Below, piece by piece: positions 16,219-24,362 of a stretch of 39,629 nt of DNA. The stretch spans positions 1 to 39,629 of the IMG/VR virus record IMGVR_UViG_3300034418_011568, one strand, 5' to 3'. The notes beneath the pieces were generated by a model, which saw only the letters and a list, made by a program, of their open reading frames with translations, searched no databases and was not told where the DNA came from. The number at the start of each line of letters is the position of its first letter. Position 1 is the first letter of the stretch. Both the position numbers and the translations under genes were made by a program. The DNA comes from a virus.

Positions 16219-17034
16219 TCAGACCAATTCCCGATATTCAATAACAGCTACGTTTAGATCATTACTATGCTTTTTAAGCCAATCAATCTCATAATCACAA
16301 ACATCGCACACCCTACCATTGACCAGTTGATGGTGAGTTTTCGGTAGTCGTCCATTTTCTTGCTTGTAGACGCGCTTGACAGCCTTGCCGAATTTAGAAG
16401 CAAGCTTTGTCGCTTCTTGTGGCGAGGCACCTGCAAGTTGCTGGAATGCCTCTTGTAGCGACAGCATTTTGGCTTCTGGAAGGGCAGCAATCGAGCCACC
16501 AGCGGAGCGCGCTGCATTATTGAGCACGATGTCCTTCAGCAGAAGCTGCGCACGGTCGTCAACGCCACCGAGGCGCTCGAGAAGGTCGAGGCTTCTCTCA
16601 ACAGTGTCGAGGACGTTAACGGGCGGTATAGCTACCGGAGTGTCCCGCACTTGGGACACTCCCAGGCGCTCCTTCAAATAAGCGTTGATGCCGACGCGAC
16701 TGAAGGCAAGCAGCACCGCCCGTGCCTGTGGGCTAGGGCTGGCTGCAGTAATGCCGTAGTGCTCGAGGATGAAGGGAGCTGCATCCTCGGGAATCCCACC
16801 AGTCTCACCCCATGTGGATACGGCAGCGGGGTCAAACCCTTGCGCCACAAGGGATCTCGCGCACGGAAGGGCATTCTCGGCAGCGGCTGATTTGAGACTG
16901 CGGCCAAGGGCTGCGTCACTGATACCCGCCATGGCAGCCATGCCACGGATCGAGATGCGGAAGGTGCCGTCGCTCTGAAGCTTGAACTGAGAGGCATCCC
17001 AGTTGCCGGGATGCGCTTGAATGGGGCTGGCCAT
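16219..17034 (-). CDS. Antirepressor-like phage regulatory protein
   Basis: 271 residues. The N-terminal part (F-R-I-S-I-R-G-M-A-A-M-A-G-I-S-D-A-A-L) resembles the DNA-binding start of phage and cyanobacterial proteins that test a target with a winged or helix-turn-helix fold, with A-R-S-L-V-A-Q-G-F-D after it. The centre has A-Q-L-L-L-K-D-I-V-L-N-N-A, and the end has the pattern V-K-R-V-Y-K-Q-E-N-G-R-L-P-K-T-H-H-Q-L-V-N-G, common in BRO/antirepressor-type C-terminal regions. Such proteins inactivate a repressor or act as regulators. Family-level call; partner unknown. An A-rich leader AAGAAAAA precedes the ATG. Confidence 0.55.
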   Translation of the reverse strand: MASPIQAHPGNWDASQFKLQSDGTFRISIRGMAAMAGISDAALGRSLKSAAAENALPCARSLVAQGFDPAAVSTWGETGGIPEDAAPFILEHYGITAASPSPQARAVLLAFSRVGINAYLKERLGVSQVRDTPVAIPPVNVLDTVERSLDLLERLGGVDDRAQLLLKDIVLNNAARSAGGSIAALPEAKMLSLQEAFQQLAGASPQEATKLASKFGKAVKRVYKQENGRLPKTHHQLVNGRVCDVCDYEIDWLKKHSNDLNVAVIEYRELV

Positions 17035-17094
17035 TTTTTCTTGGTGTGGAATGGTCCGGGGCCTGGGCGTGAGCGCGCCGCAGGTCCAAACACT

Positions 17095-17316
17095 TTACCG
17101 GGGTCGCACGTTTTTCCAGTAGCGCTCCTCGGCATTGGACTTCCAAGTCTCAAATTGAGACAGCCGAGCGGAAGCCCGAGCTCGGCGCTTGCGTAGGTTC
17201 CAGTCGTAGAAGAACTGGGCGTCTTCGACCAAGCGATGCAGCAACCCGTTCGGTAACCGTTCCGCTATACGAGACAACCTGCGCAAATACTGAGCTCGGG
17301 GATCCGCTTCGCTCAA
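17095..17316 (-). CDS. Small basic hypothetical protein (73 aa)
   Basis: Likely TTG start at 17316, just after the CyAbrB stop; an alternative TTG at 17364 would overlap that gene by 47 bases and adds residues copied from its end. The product is helical: D-P-R-A-Q-Y-L-R-R-L-S-R-I-A-E-R-L-P, then L-V-E-D-A-Q-F-F-Y-D-W-N, and an Arg/Lys-rich end. No known domain is recognised. Operon position between two regulators suggests a regulatory or replication accessory role. Confidence 0.5.
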   Translation of the reverse strand: MSEADPRAQYLRRLSRIAERLPNGLLHRLVEDAQFFYDWNLRKRRARASARLSQFETWKSNAEERYWKNVRPR

Positions 17317-17317
17317 T

Positions 17318-17662
17318 TCAGTTGTTGGAGGCGGTTGGCACCAGCTTGATGCAATCCTCTTCAATCAGAATCTTGAGCTCGTCGCCGTAATCCAGGCCAA
17401 ACTCACGGGAGTAGACCTTGCCCACGAGGATGGAACCGTTGCGATGAACGGTCGTCGTGAATTGAGCGACCTTACCGGGCTTCCGGCTTTGCTTGAGCTT
17501 TACACCCTTAGCCGAAAGAAGAGCTTCACACATTTGCTTAGTCAGCAAACGCTCATTACCCTTATCCGTAGTGTGCACATAGCCTGCAGCACGTGCTAGC
17601 TCAGTTTGATCCATGTCAGGGTTGGCTTTTACAAAAGCCACCAACTCTTGACCTGTCAGCAT
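17318..17662 (-). CDS. CyAbrB-like transcription regulator
   Basis: I place the start at ATG 17662, after the polymerase stop; the frame is open upstream but would run into the polymerase gene. The 114-residue product begins M-L-T-G-Q-E-L-V-A-F-V-K-A, has E-L-A-R-A-A-G-Y and K-Q-M-C-E-A-L-L-S-A-K-G-V, and ends with the swapped-hairpin DNA-binding fold: V-H-R-N-G-S-I-L-V-G and G-L-D-Y-G-D-E-L-K-I. This is the layout of cyanobacterial AbrB proteins, which in hosts control carbon/nitrogen metabolism. A phage copy probably competes with or mimics the host regulator. No clear ribosome site precedes it. Confidence 0.85.
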   Translation of the reverse strand: MLTGQELVAFVKANPDMDQTELARAAGYVHTTDKGNERLLTKQMCEALLSAKGVKLKQSRKPGKVAQFTTTVHRNGSILVGKVYSREFGLDYGDELKILIEEDCIKLVPTASNN

Positions 17663-17702
17663 GGGTTTAATGAAATACGATTTGATCGTAACACAAGTAT
17701 TT

Positions 17703-19652
17703 CTATTTCGCATCAGCCCAGGTAAGGCCTGAAGAAGCTTCCGCGACAATAGGAACGTGATGACACACAACAGAACCTGCTGCTTCCATAGCTGTAGTTA
17801 GTTTCTGCGCCCATTTATCAGCCTCAGCCTCTCGCACCTCGAGAACGACTTCGTCGTGAACCATAGAGATCAAAAAAGCTTCGCCAGCGGGTGCTTTCCC
17901 GATCTCGGTCCAGATTTTGGCGATAGCGATTTTGGCGATATCCCCTGCGGTGCCTTGGACCTGCGTATTTATCCGTGTGGTGTATTTGTCGTTAAAACCG
18001 ACAAGCTTGCGCTTCCGGCCGTAGCGCGTAAACACTGCGCTCGTGGTCCGGTTGCCTTCCTCTGTCTGCCACTTGTACAGCTGCGGATAAGCTTCTCTAA
18101 AGCCATCCACCAAAACTTTAGCTTCTTCTATCTCCATATCTACACCATATTGCGCAACAGCTTGCTTGCGCAGCGTAAAAGGTCCAGCTCCATATAATAG
18201 CCCAAAATTACAAAGTTTAGCTGAAGTTCTTTCACTCTTAGTAATTGTCTCTGGATCTTTGCCAGTTACCAGTGCAGCAGTCTCTGTGTGCAGATCTCGG
18301 CCCGCACGGTAGGCCTCACGCATGCGTTCCTCACCTGAAAGCTCTGCCGCAACGCGAAGCTCCACCTGCGAGAAGTCAGCCACCACAAGGCAGTAGCCAT
18401 CCCGAGCCCGGAATAACCTACGGAACTCCGCTTCGCGAGGCACTTGCTGAAGATTCGGAGATGCGCAGCTAAGCCTTCCGGTGTCAGTGCCCATCTGCTT
18501 GTAGTTGGCGTGGATCCTTCCGTCCGGGCCGATCGAAGAAAGCAGCTTCTCAATATGAGACACACGAGTCACAGCCGTTTTCCACTCCAAATACATCGCC
18601 ACCAGCTCGTACTGATCCTTGAGGAAGGCCAGTAGGTTCTGATCCAGGCTCGGTAGGCCTTTCTCGCTTGGCGGCAGCAGGATTCCCGCCTGCTCAAACC
18701 TCAACGCCATTTGCTGCGCCGAGCGCGGATTGAACCCTTTAAGCAGCTTTGTGCCTTTGCGTATCGACCCAGAGTCTTTCTCCCGGGTGTTAAGCGACCC
18801 ATCCTCATCTCGCGGCAGCCACATTGAGGGGTCATCTGGGTTTTCGCGCTTGAGCTCGAGGTCGAGTGCTTCCAAAAAAGTCAGCTTCAGTGTCTCGGCA
18901 TGCTCTTGCAGCGATGCGTGCAACGCAGCACCAGCTGCAGCATCAAACCCGAAGCCGTTCCATTGCATGCAAGCGATAGGCCGCAAAGCTTGCATCTCGA
19001 GCAGAAACACGTCGAACAGCGTCACCGAGCTCGATACTTCTGAACCTTTCAGCGAATCAACCAGCGAAGGCACCAACCTCGGGAGGCATACAGCGTCCCG
19101 CGCGGCGTACAGCACCATCTCATCAGAGATATCACCAGCCCATTTGGCCTTCTGCAGCTCCTTAGGCAGCTCTACGCGAAGGATGCGCTGCACGATGCTT
19201 CCGAGGTCGTTCTTATGCCCTGTGCCGTTGTTGACCACCTTGGCGGCGATCATCGTGTCGAAGATGGATCCACCGAGAAGAACGCCCTCTCCCTTCAGGA
19301 AGTTCAAGTCGAAGGCTGCGTTCTGGAGCACTTTGCGCTTGCGCCCCTCTAGCAAAGCCCTTAGCTGCTTCAAACCCGGTGCATGCCAGGGCAGTTGTCG
19401 TTTGCCCTCTGTGCGCCACGCCTCTACATCAACTACCAAGGCGTAGTCGCAAGTTGCGACTTGAATGAGACGCACGCGATTCGCGAGTGGATCAAGTCCT
19501 GTCGTCTCGGTGTCAACGCCGAGTGGCCCCTCAGCTTTTTCGAGCTCGATTACACGCCTGATGAGTAGTTGCGTAGCTTGCGGTCCACGTATGAAGTCGA
19601 AATCAACATTTTCTAAAGCTTTCTGGTGAGCAAGGGTGTCGTTGGAAGGCAT
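17703..19652 (-). CDS. DNA polymerase I (family A) with 3'-5' exonuclease
   Basis: 649 residues. The exonuclease domain has D-T-E-T-T-G-L-D-P (about 47), Q-N-A-A-F-D-L-N-F (about 110) and Y-A-A-R-D-A (about 183). The polymerase domain has T-D-T-G-R-L-S, motif A V-A-D-F-S-Q-V-E-L-R (about 425), the O-helix R-T-S-A-K-L-C-N-F-G-L-L-Y-G (about 480), and motif C V-H-D-E-V-V-L-E (about 600). The residue matching E. coli Phe762 is Phe. The 5'-3' nuclease is absent, as in other phage replicases. It copies the phage genome with the adjacent primase-helicase. The next gene downstream (CyAbrB) follows after 40 bases. Confidence 0.95.
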   Translation of the reverse strand: MPSNDTLAHQKALENVDFDFIRGPQATQLLIRRVIELEKAEGPLGVDTETTGLDPLANRVRLIQVATCDYALVVDVEAWRTEGKRQLPWHAPGLKQLRALLEGRKRKVLQNAAFDLNFLKGEGVLLGGSIFDTMIAAKVVNNGTGHKNDLGSIVQRILRVELPKELQKAKWAGDISDEMVLYAARDAVCLPRLVPSLVDSLKGSEVSSSVTLFDVFLLEMQALRPIACMQWNGFGFDAAAGAALHASLQEHAETLKLTFLEALDLELKRENPDDPSMWLPRDEDGSLNTREKDSGSIRKGTKLLKGFNPRSAQQMALRFEQAGILLPPSEKGLPSLDQNLLAFLKDQYELVAMYLEWKTAVTRVSHIEKLLSSIGPDGRIHANYKQMGTDTGRLSCASPNLQQVPREAEFRRLFRARDGYCLVVADFSQVELRVAAELSGEERMREAYRAGRDLHTETAALVTGKDPETITKSERTSAKLCNFGLLYGAGPFTLRKQAVAQYGVDMEIEEAKVLVDGFREAYPQLYKWQTEEGNRTTSAVFTRYGRKRKLVGFNDKYTTRINTQVQGTAGDIAKIAIAKIWTEIGKAPAGEAFLISMVHDEVVLEVREAEADKWAQKLTTAMEAAGSVVCHHVPIVAEASSGLTWADAK

Positions 19653-19675
19653 ACTCAGCTAAATGAAGGTGGTCA

Positions 19676-19864
19676 ATGGACAGGCTTGCGCTTACTTTCG
19701 CAAAAGAATCAGCACTTCGTCAAATTGATGAGTGCACCAATATAGCGGAACTAAAGGCTTTAACAAAGACGCTCATTAAGTCGCACTTTGAATCGCGGAG
19801 CTTCATAGCGACTCTGTTACTACGCGACAGTTCCGCCAGCTTCTCAGCCGATCACGAGATCTGA
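19676..19864 (+). CDS. Small plus-strand protein inside the minus-strand replication block (62 aa)
   Basis: ATG is preceded by AAGGTGG at a good distance, and the product is regular and helical: A-L-R-Q-I-D-E-C-T-N-I-A-E-L-K-A-L-T-K-T-L-I-K-S, then H-F-E-S-R-S-F-I-A-T-L-L. I think similar short proteins occur in cyanophages. It fills the space between polymerase and primase genes. Its stop TGA directly abuts the primase stop (TGATCA). No promoter of its own fits in the 23 bases to the polymerase start. Confidence 0.5.
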   Translation: MDRLALTFAKESALRQIDECTNIAELKALTKTLIKSHFESRSFIATLLLRDSSASFSADHEI

Positions 19865-22633
19865 TCAGCCCCAATCATCGGCTTCCCACTCTCGATAGTC
19901 CTCCGTAGCAGGGGCACTGTCAGGCCTGTCCCTATATACCCCAGGGAAAGTGTCCAAAACCTCGAGCTCGTTCTCCGAAACCGCTGTGCTGGAAAGGGTT
20001 TCAGCCTCGGAGGTTTTGGACACCCCCTTTTCAGTGTCCAAAATGTCCAAAACCTCTGGGCCGTTTTGAGGGGGGTTTTTCCACAGTTTTTCCACAGGCT
20101 CCTGCTGGGTCGCACCGGTCTCAGATGCGACAGGCTCCTCCTGGGTGTTTTCGACCTCGGGAGTTTTGGACACTTGGGGGTTTTGGACATTTTCTGCCTC
20201 ACCCTGTCCAAAACTCAAATCCCTTCCCCCAGAACCGTTCTCGAAGAAAATAGGGGGGTTTTGGACACTCAGAGGCTCGTATATAGAGCGCTTGACAGAA
20301 AAACCTGTGCAAGGGCGTCCCCCTTTCTGTCCCTTCTGTCTCATCTTCGATTCCTCCACGAGGCCGGCCACAACCCACCGCTGCACCCACCGCTTCACGG
20401 TCTTCTCACTGACGATCGTTCCTGGCCCTCTACGCCCCGCTAGGCGGCTGTTAAGGGCGTAGCGAAGATCCTTAGCAGTCATCGGCCCATCAGCCTCCTT
20501 AAGGATCCCGAGAACGAGCGTCCGTGGTGTTTCATCGCCTCTCCCTCCGTTTTCCCTGGTAACGGTTGGTGTGAGGTCTTCGATGCTCAGCGCCTCTTCG
20601 ATGTCCTCCCGCACCAGGAAGCGGTCACCACCCCGCATGCCCCGGCTCTTATCAATTTCGAGGATGAGCGCATGGTCGCCATACTCGGCGCGCTCTTCAT
20701 CTGTCAGATCCTTGAGCTCCCAGGTCTCGTGAACCGCGTTACGCAGGGTGTCTGAGCCACGGAACTTGGATCCGTCCTTGGTGTTGTGGTGGATCCATAG
20801 GAAGGTCGTAGGAGGAAAGGCCGTGCCGTTCTCCCTCGCGAGCCGGTAAAGCGTGTTGGAGTACTCCTTCTCGTACTCCTTAGCGGCGATCATCGTGCTC
20901 ACTGAGGTGAGCGAGTCGACCACCACGAGGACGGGTTTAATCTCCTGCAGCCAACGCAGGAGCACCCTGTACTGGCTCTGCTGCCACTGAGGCTTGAAGC
21001 GGAACCAGCTATCTGCCCCTGTGGAGTCGATGCCCTGCTGGTCGAGATACTCGGCGTAATCGGTCATCGACATGTCATTGCCGATGAAAAGCACGTTGCC
21101 CGAGGTCGTGGGCTGTACAGAGATGCCCCGCACCTTCATGGGCAGCTTCTGGCCAACGATCTTTGCCAGCAGCACCGCCAGGCGGGTTTTACCCATACCG
21201 CCCCGAGCGTGCAGAAGGATCGAGCTCGGCGCAGAAACAAAGTCAGGGATGAGGTAGTCGCGCTGACCGCGAACCTTCTCCTGCCAGTTCGGATCCTCTT
21301 CAACCTGCTCTTGGTGCAGCAAGAAACGCTCGAGAGCGGCTTCAACAGCAGGACCAGACTTATAGACGTGGGTAAGGCCTGAATCACGAACCAGCTCCAT
21401 CAGCTGGTAGTGAGCCAATTCAGCGTTGTCGTAGCCGTTGATGATCTTCTCGGCTGCGGTGAAGAACTCGTGCCCTGAGAGGCGCTTTAAGGGCGCATCC
21501 TTGATGGTGACTTCTGTAGCGGTGGCGCAAGCCGGGTAGTCGTATCCGAGGGCGGTAGCGATCTCCGCGACGTAAGCCTCGAGGTCTGCACCTGTCGGCT
21601 TGCCGGCGTGCATGTCTTCGGTGCGGATCTTGTGCACGAAGCTCAGAACATCACCGCCTACCCCGCAGGCTTTGCAGTCCCAGCAGCCGGTTTCAGTTGC
21701 GTACTGAAAGGTCGTGCCGCTATTACCGCCGTGCCAAGGGCATCCGCTCATGCGCTGCGGCTTATCACCATTCCGCTCTTTCCAGCCGTATTCATCAAAA
21801 ACGGAGTGGCGAAACACGAGCTCATCCAACCGAGGCCGAAGCAGTGCCTGAACCTCTTCCTTGAAGAACCAGCCCCGGATCTGCCGTGGCGGAACGGCGG
21901 TTTGCCCCCCGAGCTCGTCCTTGAGCTCTTTCTGCTGCGCCTCCGAAAGCCACTGGACAGGCTTCCTATGAGGCCGGAGCACATCGAGCACCCAAGCCGG
22001 AGCTGCAGCTACTTGACCCTCGTTGTAGTTGAGGAAGCGATAGGGCTTCTTCGTATCTGGGTGAGGTGAGCCGGGAACAACGCTTTGGCATGCGTTGAAG
22101 CGCAGCACAACCTCTTGGTACTGCTCTCCGGTGATTGCGTCAAAGTCACCACCGGCTCCCCGGTTGGTGTCACCTTGCCCCAAGTGCCAGGAACCATCGT
22201 CAGTGCGAAGAATTAAGGTTTTTACATGCCCTAGCTCTTCCGTCTGATGCTCCGGCACGCGGTAGAGGATTTGACGACGCCCAGGTTTCCCCGAGGTCGT
22301 CGACATGGTGCGTTCTTCACCGAAAGGCTCGTATTCATCACCAGCTACTGCGCGATAGCGAGCGTCTGCCGTTTCGCCATCAATATCCAGAGCGATGAGG
22401 CCACCCGAGAACGAGCCCGTAACCACCCCGAGGCCGACGTAATCGCGCCTCAGCTGGTAGGCCGCCATGCACTCAACTCGTGACAGCGGTTTAGTGGTCC
22501 ATTCTTTGATGTAGGTCTCTTTCCCAGCTACGGGAACAAAGGTCCACTCATCAGGGAAGACACCACGGCGAAGCAGCTCAATAGCTCGTCCTTCTAAAAG
22601 GGCCGAGTTATTGCCTTTGGTTTGTTCGTCCAT
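19865..22633 (-). CDS. Primase-polymerase/helicase fusion
   Basis: 922 residues from ATG 22633 (a TTG 18 bases upstream is possible). The N-terminal prim-pol domain has G-L-I-A-L-D-I-D-G (about 80), the metal-binding D-x-D. A zinc-binding primase segment follows, C-P-W-H-G-G ... C-W-D-C-K-A-C-G (about 300-325). A RepA/DnaB-like ATPase has Walker A G-G-M-G-K-T-R (about 480) and Walker B V-L-V-V-V-D-S-L (about 570). Residues 690-770 look like a winged helix (E-K-T-V-K-R-W-V-Q-R-W). The last 150 residues are low-complexity Pro/Glu/Thr-rich and overlie a cluster of GTTTTGGACA motifs. It primes and unwinds for the polymerase. Confidence 0.9.
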   Translation of the reverse strand: MDEQTKGNNSALLEGRAIELLRRGVFPDEWTFVPVAGKETYIKEWTTKPLSRVECMAAYQLRRDYVGLGVVTGSFSGGLIALDIDGETADARYRAVAGDEYEPFGEERTMSTTSGKPGRRQILYRVPEHQTEELGHVKTLILRTDDGSWHLGQGDTNRGAGGDFDAITGEQYQEVVLRFNACQSVVPGSPHPDTKKPYRFLNYNEGQVAAAPAWVLDVLRPHRKPVQWLSEAQQKELKDELGGQTAVPPRQIRGWFFKEEVQALLRPRLDELVFRHSVFDEYGWKERNGDKPQRMSGCPWHGGNSGTTFQYATETGCWDCKACGVGGDVLSFVHKIRTEDMHAGKPTGADLEAYVAEIATALGYDYPACATATEVTIKDAPLKRLSGHEFFTAAEKIINGYDNAELAHYQLMELVRDSGLTHVYKSGPAVEAALERFLLHQEQVEEDPNWQEKVRGQRDYLIPDFVSAPSSILLHARGGMGKTRLAVLLAKIVGQKLPMKVRGISVQPTTSGNVLFIGNDMSMTDYAEYLDQQGIDSTGADSWFRFKPQWQQSQYRVLLRWLQEIKPVLVVVDSLTSVSTMIAAKEYEKEYSNTLYRLARENGTAFPPTTFLWIHHNTKDGSKFRGSDTLRNAVHETWELKDLTDEERAEYGDHALILEIDKSRGMRGGDRFLVREDIEEALSIEDLTPTVTRENGGRGDETPRTLVLGILKEADGPMTAKDLRYALNSRLAGRRGPGTIVSEKTVKRWVQRWVVAGLVEESKMRQKGQKGGRPCTGFSVKRSIYEPLSVQNPPIFFENGSGGRDLSFGQGEAENVQNPQVSKTPEVENTQEEPVASETGATQQEPVEKLWKNPPQNGPEVLDILDTEKGVSKTSEAETLSSTAVSENELEVLDTFPGVYRDRPDSAPATEDYREWEADDWG
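19951..20268. repeat. Iteron-like cluster of GTTTTGGACA (8 copies)
   Basis: Copies as GTTTTGGACA: 20013-20022, 20163-20172, 20180-20189, 20258-20267. Copies as the complement TGTCCAAAAC: 19951-19960, 20044-20053, 20205-20214, and one with a final T at 20035-20044. Most extend to GTGTCCAAAAC. They lie within the 3' part of the primase gene and are read in different frames, so the DNA rather than the peptide is repeated. Candidate replication origin or protein-binding array. Confidence 0.75.
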
Positions 22634-22663
22634 TAAGGTAGATAGAAGCAAGTGAAGGCCCTC

Positions 22664-22692
22664 GACCCTCTGCGTTCAGCGGGGGGTTTTTT
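22664..22692 (+). terminator. Weak plus-strand terminator in the divergent control region
   Basis: CCTCTGC (22667-22673) can pair with GCGGGGG (22679-22685) with two G-U pairs, followed by GTTTTTT. It would block plus-strand (antisense) transcription from entering the ssb operon. No plus-strand gene lies just upstream, so it may act as an insulator. Confidence 0.45.
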
Positions 22693-22744
22693 CGTGGGCG
22701 TGTTTCACCGTAACCAGCTTCCTGAGCCGCTACAAGCGATGTGA

Positions 22745-22764
22745 ATGAGTCCGGTGAGACTCAT
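22745..22764. promoter_or_regulatory. Operator-like palindrome ATGAGT-N8-ACTCAT
   Basis: Six-base arms at 22745-22750 and 22759-22764. Its right half contains the nine-base palindrome TGAGACTCA (22755-22763), which occurs again at 26562-26570 in the other regulatory gap. It lies between the primase start and the ssb promoter, so one regulator could act both ways. Confidence 0.5.
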
Positions 22765-22792
22765 ACTTTCCTGCGGAATATCACCAACAGCA

Positions 22793-22821
22793 TTGACATC
22801 CTCATACCTACCCCCTACCAT
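22793..22821 (+). promoter_or_regulatory. Strong sigma70-type promoter for the ssb operon
   Basis: TTGACA at 22793-22798, 17-base spacer, TACCAT at 22816-22821. The -35 is a perfect consensus and the -10 keeps T, A and the final A-T. Transcription would start near 22828, about 60 bases before the SSB-like gene. Confidence 0.75.
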
Positions 22822-22886
22822 CTGCTCACGAGGCCGGATCCATCCGCGCCTCTGGCACATCACCCACATTTTCGGGATTTCGCCAC

Positions 22887-23414
22887 ATGTCTACGTTTCT
22901 TTCTGCCGCTGCCATTGAGGAGATCTCCAAGGAGTCTTCCGGCTCTGGGCGCTATTTGAACCCCGCCAAGATCACTGAAGAGGTGCGTGTTCGCTTCTTC
23001 GGCTCTGGTGTTACCGGTTTCGAGGCTTGGACGGTCGATAACAAGCCGGTTCGCTGGGAGAGCAAGCCTGAAGAGCTGCCTTCAAACATCCGCCAACAAG
23101 AGGGTTACCAAACCATCAAGCGATTTCTCGCTGGTGTGGTTTACGACTACTCAGCTGGCGACTTCAAGATTCTGCAGATCACGCAGAAGACCTTGATGGA
23201 TCAGCTCTTTAAGTTCATCTCTGATGCGGATTACGGTGATCCAACCGGATACGACATCAAGATCAGCCGAACTGGTGAAGGCAAGAAAACCGAGTACACA
23301 CTCGTTGCTGCACCACCGAAAGACGTAAAAGCTGACATCCGTCAGCGCTACGACGATCTGAAGTGCAACTTGTATCTCCTCTTTGACGGAGAGGATCCCT
23401 TCTCCGAAGCCTGA
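22887..23414 (+). CDS. Single-stranded DNA-binding protein-like
   Basis: 175 residues. It has R-V-R-F-F-G-S-G-V-T-G-F-E-A-W, F-L-A-G-V-V-Y-D-Y-S-A-G-D-F-K-I-L-Q-I-T-Q and D-Y-G-D-P-T-G-Y-D-I-K-I-S-R, the arrangement of an OB-fold phage SSB of the gp32/gp2.5 kind. It ends D-G-E-D-P-F-S-E-A, an acidic tail like those used by SSBs to contact polymerase and helicase. It is the first gene behind the strong promoter at 22793 and is followed by a terminator, which fits abundant early expression. The gene symbol is not certain. Confidence 0.75.
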   Translation: MSTFLSAAAIEEISKESSGSGRYLNPAKITEEVRVRFFGSGVTGFEAWTVDNKPVRWESKPEELPSNIRQQEGYQTIKRFLAGVVYDYSAGDFKILQITQKTLMDQLFKFISDADYGDPTGYDIKISRTGEGKKTEYTLVAAPPKDVKADIRQRYDDLKCNLYLLFDGEDPFSEA

Positions 23415-23423
23415 CCCATTAAC

Positions 23424-23452
23424 GGGGGGCTACGGCCCCCTTTCTTCTTTCT
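23424..23452 (+). terminator. Intrinsic terminator after ssb
   Basis: GGGGGC and GCCCCC enclose a TACG loop (23425-23440), giving the very stable C(UACG)G tetraloop, followed by TTTCTTCTTTCT. It partly separates the ssb gene from the downstream XRE gene, which starts seven bases later. Confidence 0.8.
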
Positions 23453-23458
23453 CTCCCA

Positions 23459-23692
23459 ATGGAAACCACCAAAATCCTCGGACGCAACATCCGCTTTCAC
23501 TTATTCCGCACTCAACTGACGCTGCGCGAAGTCGCCGAGGCCTCAGGGATCTCTTCTTACTCCCTGGGCCGCATGGCTAGCGGCAAGACCAAGCTGATCG
23601 ACCCGAACGTTCTCGCCGATCTCATGCGCGTCTTCAAATGCGACGCCAACTCGCTGCTTCTACCGATCGAGGGCGTCCCCTATGGCAACTGA
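23459..23692 (+). CDS. XRE/Cro-type helix-turn-helix regulator
   Basis: 77 residues. I-L-G-R-N-I-R-F-H, then L-R-E-V-A-E-A-S-G-I-S-S-Y-S-L-G-R-M-A-S-G and a third-helix end V-L-A-D-L-M-R-V-F form a standard XRE helix-turn-helix. It lacks any dimerisation domain, so it may act as a small Cro-like protein. It lies directly after the ssb terminator and overlaps the nuclease gene by eleven bases. It is the best local candidate to bind the TGAGACTCA palindromes. Confidence 0.85.
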   Translation: METTKILGRNIRFHLFRTQLTLREVAEASGISSYSLGRMASGKTKLIDPNVLADLMRVFKCDANSLLLPIEGVPYGN

Positions 23693-24362
23693 TCTAATCC
23701 GAGGCTTACCTAAGTACGAACCCATCCGCTCGCACCATGAAGGTGAGCGCAGCTATTCCACACCGATCGGCGAATGCCGCTCTGTGACCACAATTCTTAG
23801 CGCCACTCGGGACGACTCCGGCCTGCAAGCCTGGCGTGAGTCAGTCGGAGAGGCCAAAGCTGACTTCATCTGCAACTTGGCCAGCTTTCGCGGCACCCGT
23901 CACCACGACTACGTGGAGCGGTTCCTGATGGATGGCACCGAGCCCGAGTTCGATTTTCTCAACACGCCTTACTGGAAGAGCACCCGCGACTTTCTGCGTC
24001 GTGTGCGCAAGCCTCTTGTGTCAGAGGGAGCCATCTACCATCCGCTCCGCTACGCAGGCACCTTCGACTGCATCGCTTACTTAGACGACGACGGCGAACA
24101 GCCTTCGCTCTTGGACTGGAAGACAGCAGACAAGCTGCGCAATCCCGCCAAGATGTACGAGTATTCGCTGCAGGTTGCTGCGTATGTCGCAGCTTCCAAC
24201 TACGTCTACAAAACCCACGGTCTGGACATCAAACGAGCCTTGATCGTTGTGGCCATCCCTGATGAGAAGCCTCAGATCGAGGAGCTGTCGCCGCGCAAGC
24301 TCACGCAGTACATGCAGCACTTCGAAGCACGGCTCAGGCGATTCACCCGAGCACGCGCATGA
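23682..24362 (+). CDS. PD-(D/E)XK (Cas4/RecB-like) exonuclease
   Basis: 226 residues. Motifs in order: R-G-T-R-H-H-D-Y-V-E (about 70), Y-A-G-T-F-D-C-I-A-Y-L (about 126), S-L-L-D-W-K-T-A-D-K (about 140), and Y-S-L-Q-V-A-A-Y (about 162). G-x-x-D ... D-W-K-T ... Q-x-x-x-Y is the RecB-type nuclease signature. In phages these enzymes act in recombination or DNA degradation, and host-DNA recycling would fit with the nucleotide genes nearby. It overlaps the next gene by four bases. Confidence 0.85.
   Translation: MATDLIRGLPKYEPIRSHHEGERSYSTPIGECRSVTTILSATRDDSGLQAWRESVGEAKADFICNLASFRGTRHHDYVERFLMDGTEPEFDFLNTPYWKSTRDFLRRVRKPLVSEGAIYHPLRYAGTFDCIAYLDDDGEQPSLLDWKTADKLRNPAKMYEYSLQVAAYVAASNYVYKTHGLDIKRALIVVAIPDEKPQIEELSPRKLTQYMQHFEARLRRFTRARA

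Noticed and set aside
18730-19446. 238-residue plus-strand frame in the polymerase gene
   Set aside because: Antisense of conserved exonuclease and polymerase sequence; Ser/Arg-rich.
19301-19500. CRISPR-like repeat search in the minus-strand block
   Set aside because: No evenly spaced repeats with unique spacers; the same holds for the 39.3 kb array, whose units are contiguous.
20288-20316. TTGACA on the plus strand in the primase gene
   Set aside because: No -10 hexamer at 16-18 bases and no plus-strand gene after it.
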